Assembly: GCA_030998225.1 (NCBI GenBank)
Contig: JAPYXD010000403.1
Span: 1,302,001 to 1,366,000 of the forward strand
DNA: 64,000 nucleotides
Reading direction: 5' to 3'
From: Diplolepis rosae
Lineage: Eukaryota; Arthropoda; Insecta; Hymenoptera; Diplolepididae
Shown: positions 25,288-37,079 of the stretch, piece by piece
Layout of the letters: every line of letters starts with the position of its first letter
Numbering within the stretch: position 1 is the stretch's first letter
Notes under the pieces: model-generated
What the model was told of the DNA's origin: nothing
Database searches by the model: none
The model's input: only the letters and a program-made list of their open reading frames with translations
Made by a program: the position numbers and the translations under genes

Positions 25288-25552
25288 AAGAAATAGTATA
25301 TTACGACCCTAGGCCAGAAAGTTTGAGTTCCTGGTGTATGTGTTATAAATGCCGAGGCGAAGCCGAGGCATTCATATCACATACGCCAGGGCATCCAACA
25401 TTCTGGCTGTGGGTCGTATACTATTTTCCTTGATTTCCAGCCGAAAGTACTGGAAAGTACGCCCAAAACCGAGGCGAAGCCGAGGTTTTGTAGGGGGCAG
25501 GGGGAGGTCCACCCGATTTCTGCAAAACCGAGGCGAAGCCGAGGTTTTTGCT
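25288..25552. repeat. GC-rich hairpin and repeated CCGAGGCGAAGCCGAGG motif
   Basis: The 17-mer CCGAGGCGAAGCCGAGG occurs three times (about 25353, 25470 and 25530) in otherwise AT-rich DNA. The first copy lies in the loop of an inverted repeat: 25293-25350 mirrors 25374-25436 ('atagtatattacgaccc' versus 'gggtcgtatactat'). A further mirrored phrase, 'agccgaaagtac', recurs near 25439 and inverted near 25970. No gene is recognised; it may be a small foldback element. Confidence 0.6.
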
Positions 25553-25559
25553 CGTCGGG

Positions 25560-26279
25560 GCGGGCATTAGAAACTTTAAAATAAAATTTAATCATACAAT
25601 AACTGCAAAAAAAAATTGAAAATAAAAAAAAATTTTTAAATTAACAAATACCAGAACAAATTTATGCTTCGATAACAATATTAATATTGATCAACAGAAA
25701 CTTTAACATCACACATCCAGTAGTACTAATCTCATTACAATAATTATTATTACTTTTATTAGTATAATTATTAATATAAAACAAACCGCGTACATACATT
25801 TTTTGTTTTCTTTTTAAGAGTTACTCTTTCGTGCAATTGCATGAAGTCACATTAAAATAAATTAAACAAACGAATTATACGATGAATTTAGCGACACTAC
25901 TGAGCCGAAAAAAACAAAAAAAAGGCCACAAAAGTCGTTCTTTCTGGAGTGAAATGCGGCCGGGAGGACCGTACTTTCGGCTAGGAGATCAAGAAAAATT
26001 TATTTCAGTTATTAGCTAATGAGTAAGTTAGGTGAAAAGAATTGGCTAAAGTCACGCCTAGGACATGATCTTAAAGTAATTATTATTTATTATAACATAA
26101 ACTCTTTACTTACCTTTACTTGATTGCAACTAGAACAGAATGAGACAGATATAATCACAAACCAAAGAAGTTAGTTAATTCTAGTCAATTCTTTGTTTAA
26201 ACAGGGTCGATCTTAAAATAATCGATGCAATTATTATTTCTTAAGATAAAAAATGGAATAATTTCTAAAGAATCAATAT
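25560..26279. other. AT-rich DNA without recognised feature
   Basis: Apart from the mirrored 'gaaagtac' phrase near 25970, nothing coding or repetitive could be supported. Confidence 0.4.
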
Positions 26280-26530
26280 CTGTATGTTATTTTTATACCT
26301 TCGATCTTTGAAATAAATTTTCTAACCTCTCAATAACACGTTCTCTATGTAGCCTTTCTCACTTCAACATCTCAGATATTCCAGTTTAAAATATTGGGCT
26401 TTTTGGTTTGATATCATAGATATAGTGAACAAACATCTATTTTTTAATATTTGCTGATACTCTGTTTCAATATCTAGATGGCTGTCCCATAGTTAAATCG
26501 CAAATACATTACCTGCTTATAGAAAAATAT
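26280..26530 (-). repeat. Dispersed repeat, inverted copy of 38925-39135
   Basis: About 210-250 bp are shared in opposite orientation with 38925-39135, including 'aaaaatagatgtttgttc' and 'agagaacgt' on the minus strand. The second copy lies inside a TIR element (38851-40173), so this is probably a fragment of that family. Confidence 0.65.
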
Positions 26531-26689
26531 AGACTAGTATTGTGGTTTATTATCTAAATCCCGGTCACCTGTAAAGCTTCACGATTTAGCTTATCACTGG
26601 AATGTTTATTTTGGGAAAAATCAAACAATGCAATGGTTCTATTAGGTTAAATGCTTATTTGGAATTTTTTTTCTTATAACATACATTTT

Positions 26690-27030
26690 TCAATTTTTTA
26701 CGGTATCAATTAAAAATTTCAAGAATTCGAAACCACTCGAATCCTCAAAACATAAAAAACACGACCAAATTTGGATCAAAATCACCACACCTCAATAAAA
26801 CAAAACTATGAGAAAAAATCGAGAGAAAACAAACAAAAAAAGAGGAAAGAAAAAAGAAGGCAACCTTTCAAAACCCCTTCCTTCATTTTCTGTCTTTCGT
26901 GCTCTTTTGTCATTATTACCCACCACCATTTACATAAATAAAAAATTAAAACAAACTACTCGCCGACGTTTCGCTGATCTTCCAGCACCCTCTTCAAGGC
27001 TGAAATTCTATAAAAAATAAAAAAATTTAT
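26690..27030 (+). repeat. Penelope-like terminal repeat fragment
   Basis: This matches the complement of about 36665-36970 through phrases such as 'aattcgaaaccact' and 'caccacacctcaataaaa'. It includes 'gacgtttcgctgatcttcc' and 'cctcttcaagg', the kind of text found in Penelope terminal repeats. A reverse-transcriptase fragment of that class follows at 27048. Confidence 0.6.
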
Positions 27031-27047
27031 ATATCCTATCACCCTCC

Positions 27048-27404
27048 AATTGGAGGAAGAAAGGACTATTGGGGAAGGACACCCGATGGAGAGATATTGA
27101 CACAACGAATATTGTTTTGGCTAGATGTTATGGATTGAGAAAGAAGATTCACAAGGAAAACTATCCTTTGAGACTAGTTGTTTAGACTATTAATACACCC
27201 ACTAGATTTTTAGAACAAAATTTTAATATGATACTTACAAATTCATTATCAAAGTCAAATTATACTGTTAAAAATAGTTGAGAATTTCAAAAGATAATAA
27301 TCACAAAGACAATTCCTGATAGTCATGTAATGATTTCTTTGGATGTTGTTGCAATGTTAGAGTTGGTCAAAAAAGCTGTTTCAAATAGATGGATCAAAGT
27401 TACA
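27048..27404 (+). pseudogene. Penelope-like reverse transcriptase fragment (+)
   Basis: Frames on the plus strand read GLLGKDTRWRDIDTTNIVLA, RCYGLRK.IHKENYPLRL and INTPTRFLEQNFNMIL, followed by SHVMISLDVVAM: the 'GLPKIHK...PLRPIVS' and 'SLDV..MF' blocks of Penelope-like RTs. It has stops and a 14-nt deletion relative to the mirror copy at 29868-30242. It stops exactly at the TA of the Tc1 insertion, where the retrotransposon LTR now also sits. Confidence 0.85.
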
Positions 27405-27408
27405 GTAC

Positions 27409-28344
27409 TGTCACGTCCCGCGACTCTACCGCCACAAGTAACAAGCAGATTAAGAAACCAATAAAGGGATCAAGACAGCATTACAGCGAGTGTGATTTTA
27501 TCGACGCAAGTTATAGACAAATCTACAGATCAATAGGATGATCAATATGAAATTACCATGTGTCGTTCTAATACCTACACATGATAACAAATCGACTGAC
27601 CCAGAGAGAAAGTAAATGAAGCCCTACAATACCAACACACTACCGTCATAACATGCGACTTGTAATAGCATGTGACTGGTAATAACATGCGACTCGTCAT
27701 AGCATGTTACTCGTCATACTTGACCTTTCAAAGTTCTATAAAAAGCGAAAGTTCCAAGAGAAGTCAGTCCAGTACCATCATCTTTACACCGCGAGTTCAG
27801 TTAGTTAGTCAACGTTCGATTTCTACAATGTGGCCAACGCGAGTCCAGTACCATCGAATCTATACCGCGAGTGCGATCCAGTCAGTCCAGCTTCTCCAGA
27901 TTTCTACCGCTACTCAACCCGAATTCTAACTCGGCGCTGAGTTCAACGACATTAGAAAGTGAAGGGGAATCGCCTTCCAAATTCTCTCGAAACTGGGATC
28001 GAAGAATCAACTAGATCAACCGTCTAGATTACGAATCTACTATACAACTGCAACTATCTGAAGATTACAAGTTACACTCAACTGACCACATTCGCTTACT
28101 GGACTCATTTCATCATCAATCAATTCAACTCAGGATAACTAAAAGGGTATTTCTAATTTTTATCCTATTTTACATTTCCATGGTGCTTACCTGATAAAAT
28201 TTCAATTGTCAATAAATATATTTTATATACCTAACCCTTCTCAATCACTGACTATTCCTCTTCCCTTAGAGAGGATCCTTCTGATCCTGACATAAAACGA
28301 GGAGATCTTTTTAAAAAGAGAAATGTTACGTTTCTGACGTAACA
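27409..28344 (+). mobile_element. Solo LTR, 936 bp, 4-bp TSD GTAC
   Basis: The block starts TGTCACGTCCCGCG and ends CTGACGTAACA. GTAC flanks it at 27405-27408 and 28345-28348. It carries a TATA box (TATAAAAAG near 27737) and an AATAAA near 28212, in plus orientation. Upstream of the TATA box are four short repeats of 'catgcgactcgtaata' type (27650-27722), and after it two copies of 'cagtccagtaccatc' (about 27765 and 27842). The target site spans the left TA of the Tc1 element, so the LTR arrived after the Tc1. Confidence 0.85.
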
Positions 28345-28347
28345 GTA

Positions 28348-29865
28348 CAGTCGGAAAGTATTAGAACAAGATAAAAAAATTTGTTTTTGTCTGTTTAGCG
28401 TATCATTTATTAAAAAATTATTCACATATTTGCAGTAGATTTGTACATTTAACGTAGCTTTATGATTTGAAGACATTTTTAATGCATTTTACTGAAATTT
28501 CCATAATAATTTATAAGGAAACAGTGAATATGTTACTTCAAGCGATTTTCTTGAAAATGGCCACCTTTTGCTTTAATGACTGCAGCGCACAATTTTGGCA
28601 TTCTTTCGATCAATTTTTGATGTGTTTGAGGTGGAATATTATTCCACACTTCGTTCAAAGAATCCCAGAGACCAGGAAGGCTTGTTGGCTTTGGATCTCT
28701 CACACGTCGGTCCAATTCTGCCTACAATAGCTCGATTGGATTTAAATCGGGGGATTGAGGCGGCCATTCCATTGTATTAAGGTCACCTGCGACTTTTTTT
28801 CGTTCCAAATAAGAAGTACAATGTTTTAATATATGTTTTGGATCGTTATCTTGTTGGAAAATGAATCCACGACCAATTAAATTGATGCCAGGTGGTATTG
28901 CATTGCGTTGGAGTATACTGTGATACTGCTCTTTTTTCATAATTCCTTCAATTTTTTCAAGTTGACCAACGTCAGCGTGGCTGGAACAGCCCCAAACTAT
29001 TACTGAGCCACCGCCATGTTTTACAGTTGGCACAATACAATCTGGTTTGAATCTTTCATTGACTTTTCTGCGAATATATTGACGCCGATGGCTACCGAAA
29101 AGTTCGAATTTTGATTTGTCTGTCCATAAAACTGATTTCCACTGATCAATCGTCTTCATTGATTTCAGCAGGAATTTCTGATGCAGATTTCTGTCGATTG
29201 CCCTTACTTATTGCATATATTTTGTTGTTGATTCTTTGATTTGTCTTTCTTGGTCGACCAGATCGTTTTCTGTTAGTATTTTGTCCAGTTTCCCGATATC
29301 TTCTTATGGCCGTATAAACTGAACACAAAGATGTTTTCAACATTTTGGCTATTTCTCGATAGTTTTTGCCTGTTTTTTGCAAAATAATGATTTGGGCCCG
29401 TTTCTCGACAGATATTTCCTTTCGCTTGACCATTTTCAATCTGCAAAATTACAATTCTTAGGCTATTTCAACGAAAAGGCGGGCATACATCAACGCAACG
29501 ACTGTCAAATTAACAAACTTACAGTTTTTTATGACACTTCAATGCACCAGATACGATAATACTATCTTTTTTTGTTTAAATGATTGACATGTAACCTTTT
29601 AAACCCCAGCCGAATCGATTTTTGTGCGAAAAACAACTGAAAACCCAATGCGGCAGTTTTGGACACTTTTCACGATTTTCGGCCATAGGTTTTTTCTTAT
29701 AATTTTGGATGGAAATTTCAGTAAAATGCATTAAGAATATCTTTAATTCATAAAGCTACGTTGAACATACAAAACTACGGCAAGTATGTGAAGAATTTTT
29801 TAATAAATGATACGCTAAACGGACAAAAACAATTTTTTTTATCTTGTTCTAATACTTTTCGACTG
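28348..29865 (-). mobile_element. Tc1-family element, 1518 bp
   Basis: Ends read CAGTCGGAAAGTATTAGAAC on the left and the complement of CAGTCGAAAAGTATTAGAAC on the right, flanked by TA (28346-28347 and 29866-29867). The terminal repeats are long, about 160 bp with a few mismatches. Inside is a damaged transposase. Its two flanks are mirror images of each other and come from a Penelope-like element. Confidence 0.93.
28533..29433 (-). pseudogene. Tc1 transposase, inactivated
   Basis: The DD34E transposase reads from the right. A paired-type helix-turn-helix comes first (VKRKEISVEKRAQIIILQ and RKRSGRPRKTNQ), then a deletion of some 40-50 residues with a frameshift near 29150. The catalytic domain has VLWTDKSKF, FQQDNDPKH and SPDLNPIELL, that is Asp, Asp and Glu with the usual spacing. 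A TAG at 28722-28724 replaces the Trp expected after IELL, and the same frame continues with AELDRRVRD to the natural end at 28533. Missing linker plus nonsense codon make it dead. Confidence 0.92.
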
Positions 29866-29867
29866 TA

Positions 29868-30420
29868 CTGTAACTTTGATCCATCTATTTGAAACAGCTT
29901 TTTTGACAAACTCTAACGAAACGTCTGGAAACATTGCAACAACATCCAAAGAAATCATTACATGACTATCAGGAATTGTCTTTGTGATTATAATCGTTTG
30001 AAATTCTCAACTATTTTTAACAGTATAATTTGACTTTGATAATGAATTTTTAAGTATCATATTAAAATTTTGTTCTAAAAATCTAGTGGGTGTATTAATA
30101 GTCGAAACAACTAGTCTCAAAGGATAGTTTTCCTTGTGAATCTTTCTCAATCCATAACATCTAGCCAAAACAATATTCGTTGTGTCAATATCTCTCCATC
30201 GGGTGTCCTTCCCCAATAGTCCTTTCTTCCTCCAATTGTTCGCCATCCTGAAACTACTGCTTTTTAATTTTTTCAAAAGATCTTGATCCAATATTTCAAA
30301 TTTCTCAACATTGCCAAGCAACTCCTCCATGTCCCTTATGTATTCCGACCTCCTCATGAGAATTGAAATATTACCCTTGTCTGCATTAGTACACATTAAA
30401 TCTTTGTTTTTTCTAAGGAT
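29868..30420 (-). pseudogene. Penelope-like reverse transcriptase fragment (-)
   Basis: The minus-strand frame 30007-30396 reads CTNADKGNISILMRR, YGLRKIHKENYPLRLVVST and INTPTRFLEQNFNMILKNSL, the start and palm of a Penelope-like RT. Beyond 30007 the sequence continues in another frame to 29868, where it meets the Tc1 TA. It is a mirror image of 27048-27404 for about 370 bp and extends further toward the N-terminus. Confidence 0.87.
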
Positions 30421-30499
30421 CTCTAGTTATTTTCAAGTTATTAAAAAACTTCAAAAACAATTTAATTTATGTATAACAATAATGTTATAACTTATAACT

Positions 30500-30815
30500 T
30501 TGGGTAAAGACGTCTTAAATAGATTAGAAAAAAGTGGTCTCATATATAAATTGATTTGAAAAAGGTGTAAAGTGACTTATGTGGGACAAACGGGCAGACT
30601 TCTGAATACTAGAGTAGCAGAACACAAAAATAATCTTGGGAGAAAGTGTAATTATTATAATGTTTTGTCTGATCATAGAGGAACATGCTGATCATGACTT
30701 TGACTGGAACAATGTAGAGATTTTTCAATCGGAAAGTAATAAGGGAAAAAGAGAATTTATGGAAATGTTATATATAAATAAAGAGGGACGTACAACGGCT
30801 GTTATGACAGCATGA
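30500..30815 (+). pseudogene. Penelope-like GIY-YIG endonuclease fragment (+)
   Basis: On the plus strand, frames give KVTYVGQTGRLLNTRVAEHK, the start of a GIY-YIG nuclease (here TYVG...), then pieces reading LSDHRG, and ending at INKEGRTTAVMTA. This is the C-terminal domain typical of Penelope-like elements. Small indels and stops break the frame. Orientation is opposite to the RT fragment just to its left, so a rearrangement lies near 30420-30500. Confidence 0.85.
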
Positions 30816-31811
30816 TAAGTTATATTTGAAGACGATGTTCCACAGTAAATTTTCTTGAGGTTTCTAGATTCTGCGAAACGATATAAATTTCATTGAATGA
30901 CCCTTAGGGTCTTTCAGGTACTTAAAAGGGAGGGATACACAAGGTCTTGTTGCAGTTTCCTGCATTGATCCCAGATCATGGGAGCTGGCGGCCCCCACCA
31001 CGCTCCCATGTGGGAGCACACACAATCAAGCGCGCCGTGTCGGTGTGTCCCCCACTTCCTCGCTTCGATTTCACGCTTTCGTCTGTTGAGCCAAGATCGA
31101 AAATTATGTTTCTGTCGACTTCGTGTCAAAGTGGCGCGAAGCAGACGACAAATTTAAAATCACCAAATTTATCATTTAGGATATTACCTTTCTTTCTTTG
31201 ATATTTCCAAAAACATTCACTTAAATTGAATATCTAAACATTTTATTTTAAATTTTAGGATGATTTAAAGACTCAAAAGATGATTTTCTATTAAAATTTA
31301 AACTCAATAAATTTTCAGTTTCAAAACAAAATATCAATTTCAATATTTTTTAGCTGTGCAAATCAAATAGTTCAATTAGAAAATTATGTAGAGAATATTA
31401 TATATTAAGGAATGGTAAAATATGATATTGTAGTTTAAAAAATAAAATATTAAAATACTTGAGTAATACATAAATTATATCTAGTTATACACTCGAAATT
31501 ATACGATAGAGTTTCTTCTTTGGTATGAGGCAACATTGAAAAAAATTTCATTCAAATAAAATACTCAGAAAACTTTTTAAAATACGTAATATTATTCACA
31601 TATGAATTTTATTATAAAACTGTGAATAAAAGGTTTCAGTATTCAAAAAACCAAAATCACATCTAAATTTGCATACGAAATTACACTTTACGATTTCTCT
31701 TATATAAAATACAAATGTTGATTTCAAATAAAATAGTTTTTAAAAAATTTTGTAGTACGTGAATCAACTATATCAATTAAAAAATTAAATGGAAAATTGA
31801 TTTCAAATTAA

Positions 31812-31872
31812 TTAGGAGCAGTCGACCGGCAATCGAAAGACCTGGGCTCAAATTCCAGCGCAGTCGAAAGCG
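31812..31872 (+). other. tRNA-like sequence with B-box
   Basis: The text 'gggctcaaattcc' resembles a pol III B-box (GGTTCAAATCC) and follows a tRNA-like stretch with 'gcagtcgaccgg'. No complete cloverleaf could be drawn, so it is more likely a degraded tRNA or SINE head than a working gene. Confidence 0.4.
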
Positions 31873-33371
31873 TCTTTTTTTCCATAGAAAGATTTACAAA
31901 TTCTTTAATATTTAAATGGAAAATATTTTTTTTTTTAAATAAGAAATTAAGGTAAAAAATCTACATTCCTAATTACATGGTGATAGTAGATGAAAATTCT
32001 ATACGATGTTGTTGTTAATAATTGGCTTTAGGGTCCAGAAATGATAACTCAGGAAGTCACATACTTTCAAACATTCCAAATCTAATCGGAGTTCTCATCA
32101 GTGATCTTTATTTCTAATATTTTAAAACAGTGGATAAAATATTGCACCTATTATCCCTATTTTGGAATAAACTTCAAAATGTAAAATATCGTGAGTAAAT
32201 TTACATAAAATTGTACAGAAAACATTGGCAAATTATCTAAAAACTTCCTTAGGAATAAAAATAAATTTATAGCACATAACTCTGATGTAAATCAACAAAA
32301 AAGTAGTATATATTTGTGTCTAAATGCCACTGATGATATAGATGTAAGTACATATGTAGTATAAAATTACAAAGAATTATTTATGAAAATTAGCTTAGAA
32401 TTGCTAATACGAATTCTGCACTGTTAGAATTTTCTACCGCAATTTCCCAGAACATGTGAGTGGAGTTTTATTCAGCTACAGCCTCCCAAAATTTAGACGG
32501 AATTTCAGGAAATTCTGTTACTTTTTAGTAAATTTATAAAAAGAATTTTTTTTATTAAACTTCAGTTCCAAAGTGTTGAATATTCTGTATATGTTTACCT
32601 GGAAATACTGATACTTGTAATAGGAATAATTTTACGTTTTGGTAACTGAAGTTCAATGCACTCACATGCAACTGAAAACTCATCCACATGCAATTGAAAC
32701 TCAGTTACAGTTCCACAATTTTATGATAATTTTATAAAAGTTCTGTTACAGTTTGGTAGTTTTTAAGATATATTTTTTTAAAATTCAGTTGAGCACTATA
32801 ATATTAAGAAAACTTTGTTTTTATGTATATATAAAACTTCAGTACATTTTTTCCAATTTCAAGTTCTCATTTTACGTTTTAGTGGCTTATACGATAGACT
32901 TTTTAATGAAAAAAAGGAATGCTTTACACAAAGGCAAAATGTTCTAATTGATGCAGTTGATCAAATTTTCAAACCCAAAATATGTTTTAATTAATATATT
33001 GATTTAAGTCTTCAAATATTTATTGACTTTGAATTTTACTGAGAATTTGCCAAGAATTTCACATAATCTTAAAAATGTTTTTATTAGGCGAATGTTTTTA
33101 CAAATATCAATAAAATTCCATAGTCAATAAATGTTTAAAATTTCTAGTTGAGGTATTGATTGTAAATTCAGTAGCTTTGTTAGTTAACTATTTTAATCAG
33201 AAAATTCTTCATTTTCGTAGATTTTTCAATTTCTTAATTAAAAATTTATGCATAGGCCACAAAAACGTAAGGTGAAAATTTTGAATCACCAGTTACAATT
33301 TCTAGGCAAAAAAAATGTTAATTCGATTGTGTAGGGTCCTAGCTGTTCGATAAAATCGATTAAAAAAATTT

Positions 33372-33432
33372 TTAGATGTACAGGGGTTTGAACTCGCATT
33401 TGCTGCATATCAGCCAATTACCTTGATCATTC
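33372..33432 (-). other. tRNA-like sequence with B-box (minus)
   Basis: On the minus strand 'gagttcaaacccc' is a good B-box and is preceded by 'aatgatcaaggtaattggct', like an A-box region. It lies near the centre of the palindromic element. It is probably tRNA-derived; an intact cloverleaf was not established. Confidence 0.4.
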
Positions 33433-34984
33433 TAATACGATCGTTATTGAATACTTTTAATTTACGGACATTATATAATTAAGACGACATGTTTTTCCAA
33501 ATTTCTGAAAAGAGATTATTTATACATGGCATTCAAAGAAATATTTTTTAGATTTGGCTACAATCTTGCATACAATGCTATATATTATATAATTAGAACT
33601 ATTTTTTTTCGCTTTCGTCTTATTGCATATTTTTGAAAAAATGGATCAGCACCTGATTACAGACAGGGCAAAACAGCTAGGGCCCTACCACAATCGAATT
33701 AAATTTTCTGTTGCCTAGAAATTGTTGCTGATGATTCCAAATTTTCACCTCACGTGTTTGTGGCCTATGCATAAATTTTTAATTAAAAAGTTGAAAAAAT
33801 CTACGAAAATGAAGAATTTTCTGATTAAAATAGTTAACTAAAAAAGCTACTAAATTTCCAATCAATACCTTAACTTGAAACTTTAAACATTTATTGACTA
33901 CGGAATTTTATTGATATCTGAAAAGCATTCGCCTAATATAAACATTTTTGAGATTATGTGAAATTCTTGGAAAATTCCAAGTAAAATTTTAAGTTAATAA
34001 ATCATTGAAGCTTTAAATTAATATATTAATTAAAACATGTTTCGGTTATATAAATTTGATCAACTGCATCAATTAGAAAATTTTGCTTATGTGTTTGCTT
34101 TTTTTCATTGAAAAGTCTATGCATATGAACCACTAAAACGTAAAATGAGAACATTTTTATCTACTATCACCATGTAATTAAGAAAGTAGATTTTTTTTAT
34201 AATAAAATTCATATGTGAATAATATTACGTATTTTAAAAAGTTTTCTGAGTATTTTATTTGAATGAAATTTTTTTCAATGTTGCCTCATACCAAAGAAGA
34301 AACTCTATCGTATAATTTCGAGTGTATAACTAGATATAATTTATGTATTACTCAAGTATTTTAATATTTTATTTTTTAAACTACAATATCATATTTTACC
34401 ATTCCTTAATATATAATATTCTCTACATAATTTTCTAATTGAACTATTTGATTTGCACAGCTAAAAAATATTGAAATTGATATTTTGTTTTGAAACTGAA
34501 AATTTATTGAGTTTAAATTTTAATAGAAAATCATCTTTTGCGTCTTTAAATCATCCTAAAATTTAAAATAAAATGTTTAGATATTCAATTCAAGTGAATG
34601 TTTTTGGAAATATCAAAGAAAGAAAGGTAATATCCTAAATGATAAATTTGGTGATTTTAAATTTGTCGTCTGCTTCGCGCCACTTTGACACGAAGTCGAC
34701 AAAAACATAATTTTCGATCTTGGCTCAACAGACGAAAGCGTGAAATCGAAGCGAGGAAGTGGGGGACACACCGACACGGCGCGCTTGATTGTGTGTGCTC
34801 CCACATGGGAGCGTGGTGGGGGCCGCCAGCTCCCACGATCTGGGATCAATGCAGGAAACTGCAACAAGACCTTGTTTATCCCTCCCTTTTAAGTACCTGA
34901 AAGACCCTAAGGGTCATTCAATAAAATCTATATCGTTTCGCAGAATCTAGAAACCTCAAGAAAATTTACTGTGGAACATCGTCT

Positions 34985-35128
34985 TCAAATATAACTTATC
35001 ATGCTGTCATAACAGCCGTTGTACATCCCTCTCTATTTATATATAACATTTCCATAAATTCTCTTTTTCCCTTATTACTTTTCGATTGAAAAATCTCTAC
35101 ATTGTTCCAGTCAAAGTCATGATCAGCT
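34985..35128 (-). pseudogene. Penelope-like GIY-YIG C-terminal fragment (-)
   Basis: The minus strand reads FDWNNVEIFQSKSNKGKREF, then EMLYINREGCTTAVMTA and a stop, almost identical to the plus-strand copy ending at 30815. It ends abruptly at 'catgatcag', where a short stub of a hAT-like end (about 35129-35148) follows. Confidence 0.85.
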
Positions 35129-35156
35129 CCCACGATCTGGGATCACTGGTTTCCTG

Positions 35157-36596
35157 CAGTGTCTCCAGAACGTGGGATTTTTCGGCCCCCACCACGTTCC
35201 CATCTGGGAGAAACACATGCAAACGTGGCGTGTCAGTGTGTCGGCTCTGCTACACGCTGCGGTCACCAGCTTCGTGTAAAGCCGAAGGTGCACGAAGACG
35301 AACTTCGTTACAATGCTTGAGTTTTCAAGTTATTTTTAGATTTCACACTTTCGTTTATCGAGTCGAAATTAAGAATTGTATTTTTCTCGAGTACGTGCAA
35401 AAGAGGCGCGAAGCAGACGACGAATTTGAATTTACGAAGTATATAGTTCAAGAAATAACACTTTTCTTCAATTTCTTGAAGAAAGTCTGCATGAAATAAA
35501 CATCAGTATGATCTTGGAAAATTTCATGAGGATTTCAACACTTCAAAAATAAACTTTCAGTGAAATTTAGTGACAATAAATGTATAAAATTTAAATTAAT
35601 ATATAATTTTCCATTCAAATTTATATACTTCTTACTATTTTTGTACATTTAACAATTTCTTAATTAGAACAATAGTTTCTATCAAGGTAAAATGAACACA
35701 AAATTCAAGTTCATAATTTATATTTTCAGTTATATGTTAGAAATATTTTCATCTCACATTTTTGTAGCCTAAGCACAAACTTTTAATTCCAAAACTTAAA
35801 ATCTCTACGGAAATGGAAAATTGTCTAATAGCAGTAGATAAATTAAAAAGCTAAAATATGTGTTTATTGGTATTTCCATATTAACATATAAATATCAATC
35901 AACTTTAAATTTTACATAAAAATGTTCGTTCGAAGTGTTCAAATCTTGTTACAATTTGACACGATTTTATGGAGGAGTGCAATCTTTTGGATGAAATATT
36001 TTGTAGTTCTTAATTTGTCTGTCTGTCTGAAATCGTAGTAAGATTTGAACAGTAAACAACAAATTTTCCAATAGAATTCAGGATCAATAATAATTGATTC
36101 AGGAAATACTTCAACTCTGTAGAGCGTTTTTGTATTTCGAATTCAAAATGTGTGCTTAAGCCACAAAAAAGTAAGCTGAAACTTACTAAAACTAATTATG
36201 TCATGTTTATGTCTTCTTAATGGAAAATACTTTGCATATAATTCTCTAATTCGATATTTTTTTAATGTATGAACATTCAAGAAATTGATAAATATTCCAT
36301 CTTTTTATAGGAACTAAAAATTTCCGGATAATGCTTTGATTGAGAAAGCTAAAAATTTGTCAAATATACAAATACAATTCTTAATTTCGACTCGATAAAC
36401 GAAAACGTGAAATCTAAAAATAACTTGAAAACTCAAGCATTGTAACGAAGTCCGTCTTCGTGCACCTTCGGCTTTACACGAAGCTGGTGACCGCAGCGTG
36501 TAGCAGAGCCGACACACTGACACGCCACGTTTGCATGTGTTTCTCCCAGATGGGAACGTGCTGGGGGCTGAAAAATCCCACGTTCTGGAGACACTG
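35157..36596. mobile_element. hAT-like palindromic MITE, 8-bp TSD GTTTCCTG
   Basis: The element starts CAGTGTCTCCAGAACGTGGG and ends with its complement. The direct 8-mer GTTTCCTG flanks it at 35149-35156 and 36597-36604. Outer arms of about 235 bp (35157-35390 and 36370-36596) are strong inverted repeats. Inner mirrored text ('taagcacaaactttt' and its like near 35770 and 36150) is shared with the larger palindrome at 30963-34851, so the two are relatives. An 8-bp duplication with CAGTG ends fits hAT. The frames at 35086-35499 and 36314-36742 are the same repeat read on opposite strands. Confidence 0.85.
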
Positions 36597-36604
36597 GTTT
36601 CCTG

Positions 36605-36970
36605 TTGGCGTTCCATGGAGAAGGGTCTACGTCCCCATGGATGGTGATGGGAGACATAACATTTTTTATTTTTTATAGAATTTCGGCGAGTGGCTTGTTT
36701 TAATTTTTCATTTATGTAAATGGTGGTAGGTAATAAAGACAAAAGAGGACGAAAGAAAGAAAAAAAAGGAAGGGGTTTTGGAAGGTTGCCTTCTTTTTTC
36801 TTTCCTCCTTTTTTGTTTGTTTTCTCGAGGTTTTTTTCTCATAGTTTTATTGAGGTGTGGTGATTTTGGTCCAAATTTGGTTGTGTTTTTTATTTTTTGA
36901 GGATTCAAGTGGTTTCGAATTTTTGAAATTTTTAATTACACTTTTATTTGGACGTTAGGAGGAATTCGAG
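36605..36970 (-). repeat. Penelope-like terminal repeat fragment (-)
   Basis: Mirror copy of 26690-27030. It includes 'gaatttcggcgagtgg' and the purine-rich run near 36740-36800. It closes the Penelope-derived cluster that started at 26690. Confidence 0.6.
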
Positions 36971-37079
36971 TTAGTAGTGATACGGGTTCGAGTTCAGGTT
37001 TGAGTTATGGTATTAAATCCGAAGAAAGTTTTATTACAAGACGAAGAAAGCATGCACAGTCTGTCCAGTAAGAGCGTAA

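Larger units (their letters stand above)
30963..34851. mobile_element. Large hAT-like palindromic element (3.9 kb)
   Basis: Ends read CATTGATCCCAGATC and the complement, closely like the 162-bp MITE at 49941 (CAGTGATCCCAGAACG). The arms mirror each other: 30963-31620 with 34195-34851, about 31950-32000 with 34150-34200, and 32864-33350 with 33680-34165. The left half has extra DNA at about 31620-31950 and 32000-32860. No transposase was found; the frames at 30947-31201 and 34613-34867 are mirror copies of one repeat. The left flank GTTTCCTG (30955-30962) is mirrored, not repeated directly, on the right (34852-34859). Confidence 0.75.

Noticed and set aside
30914..34900. Paired small frames (71-84 codons) as mirror genes
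   Set aside because: They are arms of the hAT-like palindrome and differ only as the repeat arms do.
35086..36742. Two similar 137- and 142-codon frames as paralogous proteins
   Set aside because: They are the two arms of one palindromic MITE read on opposite strands.
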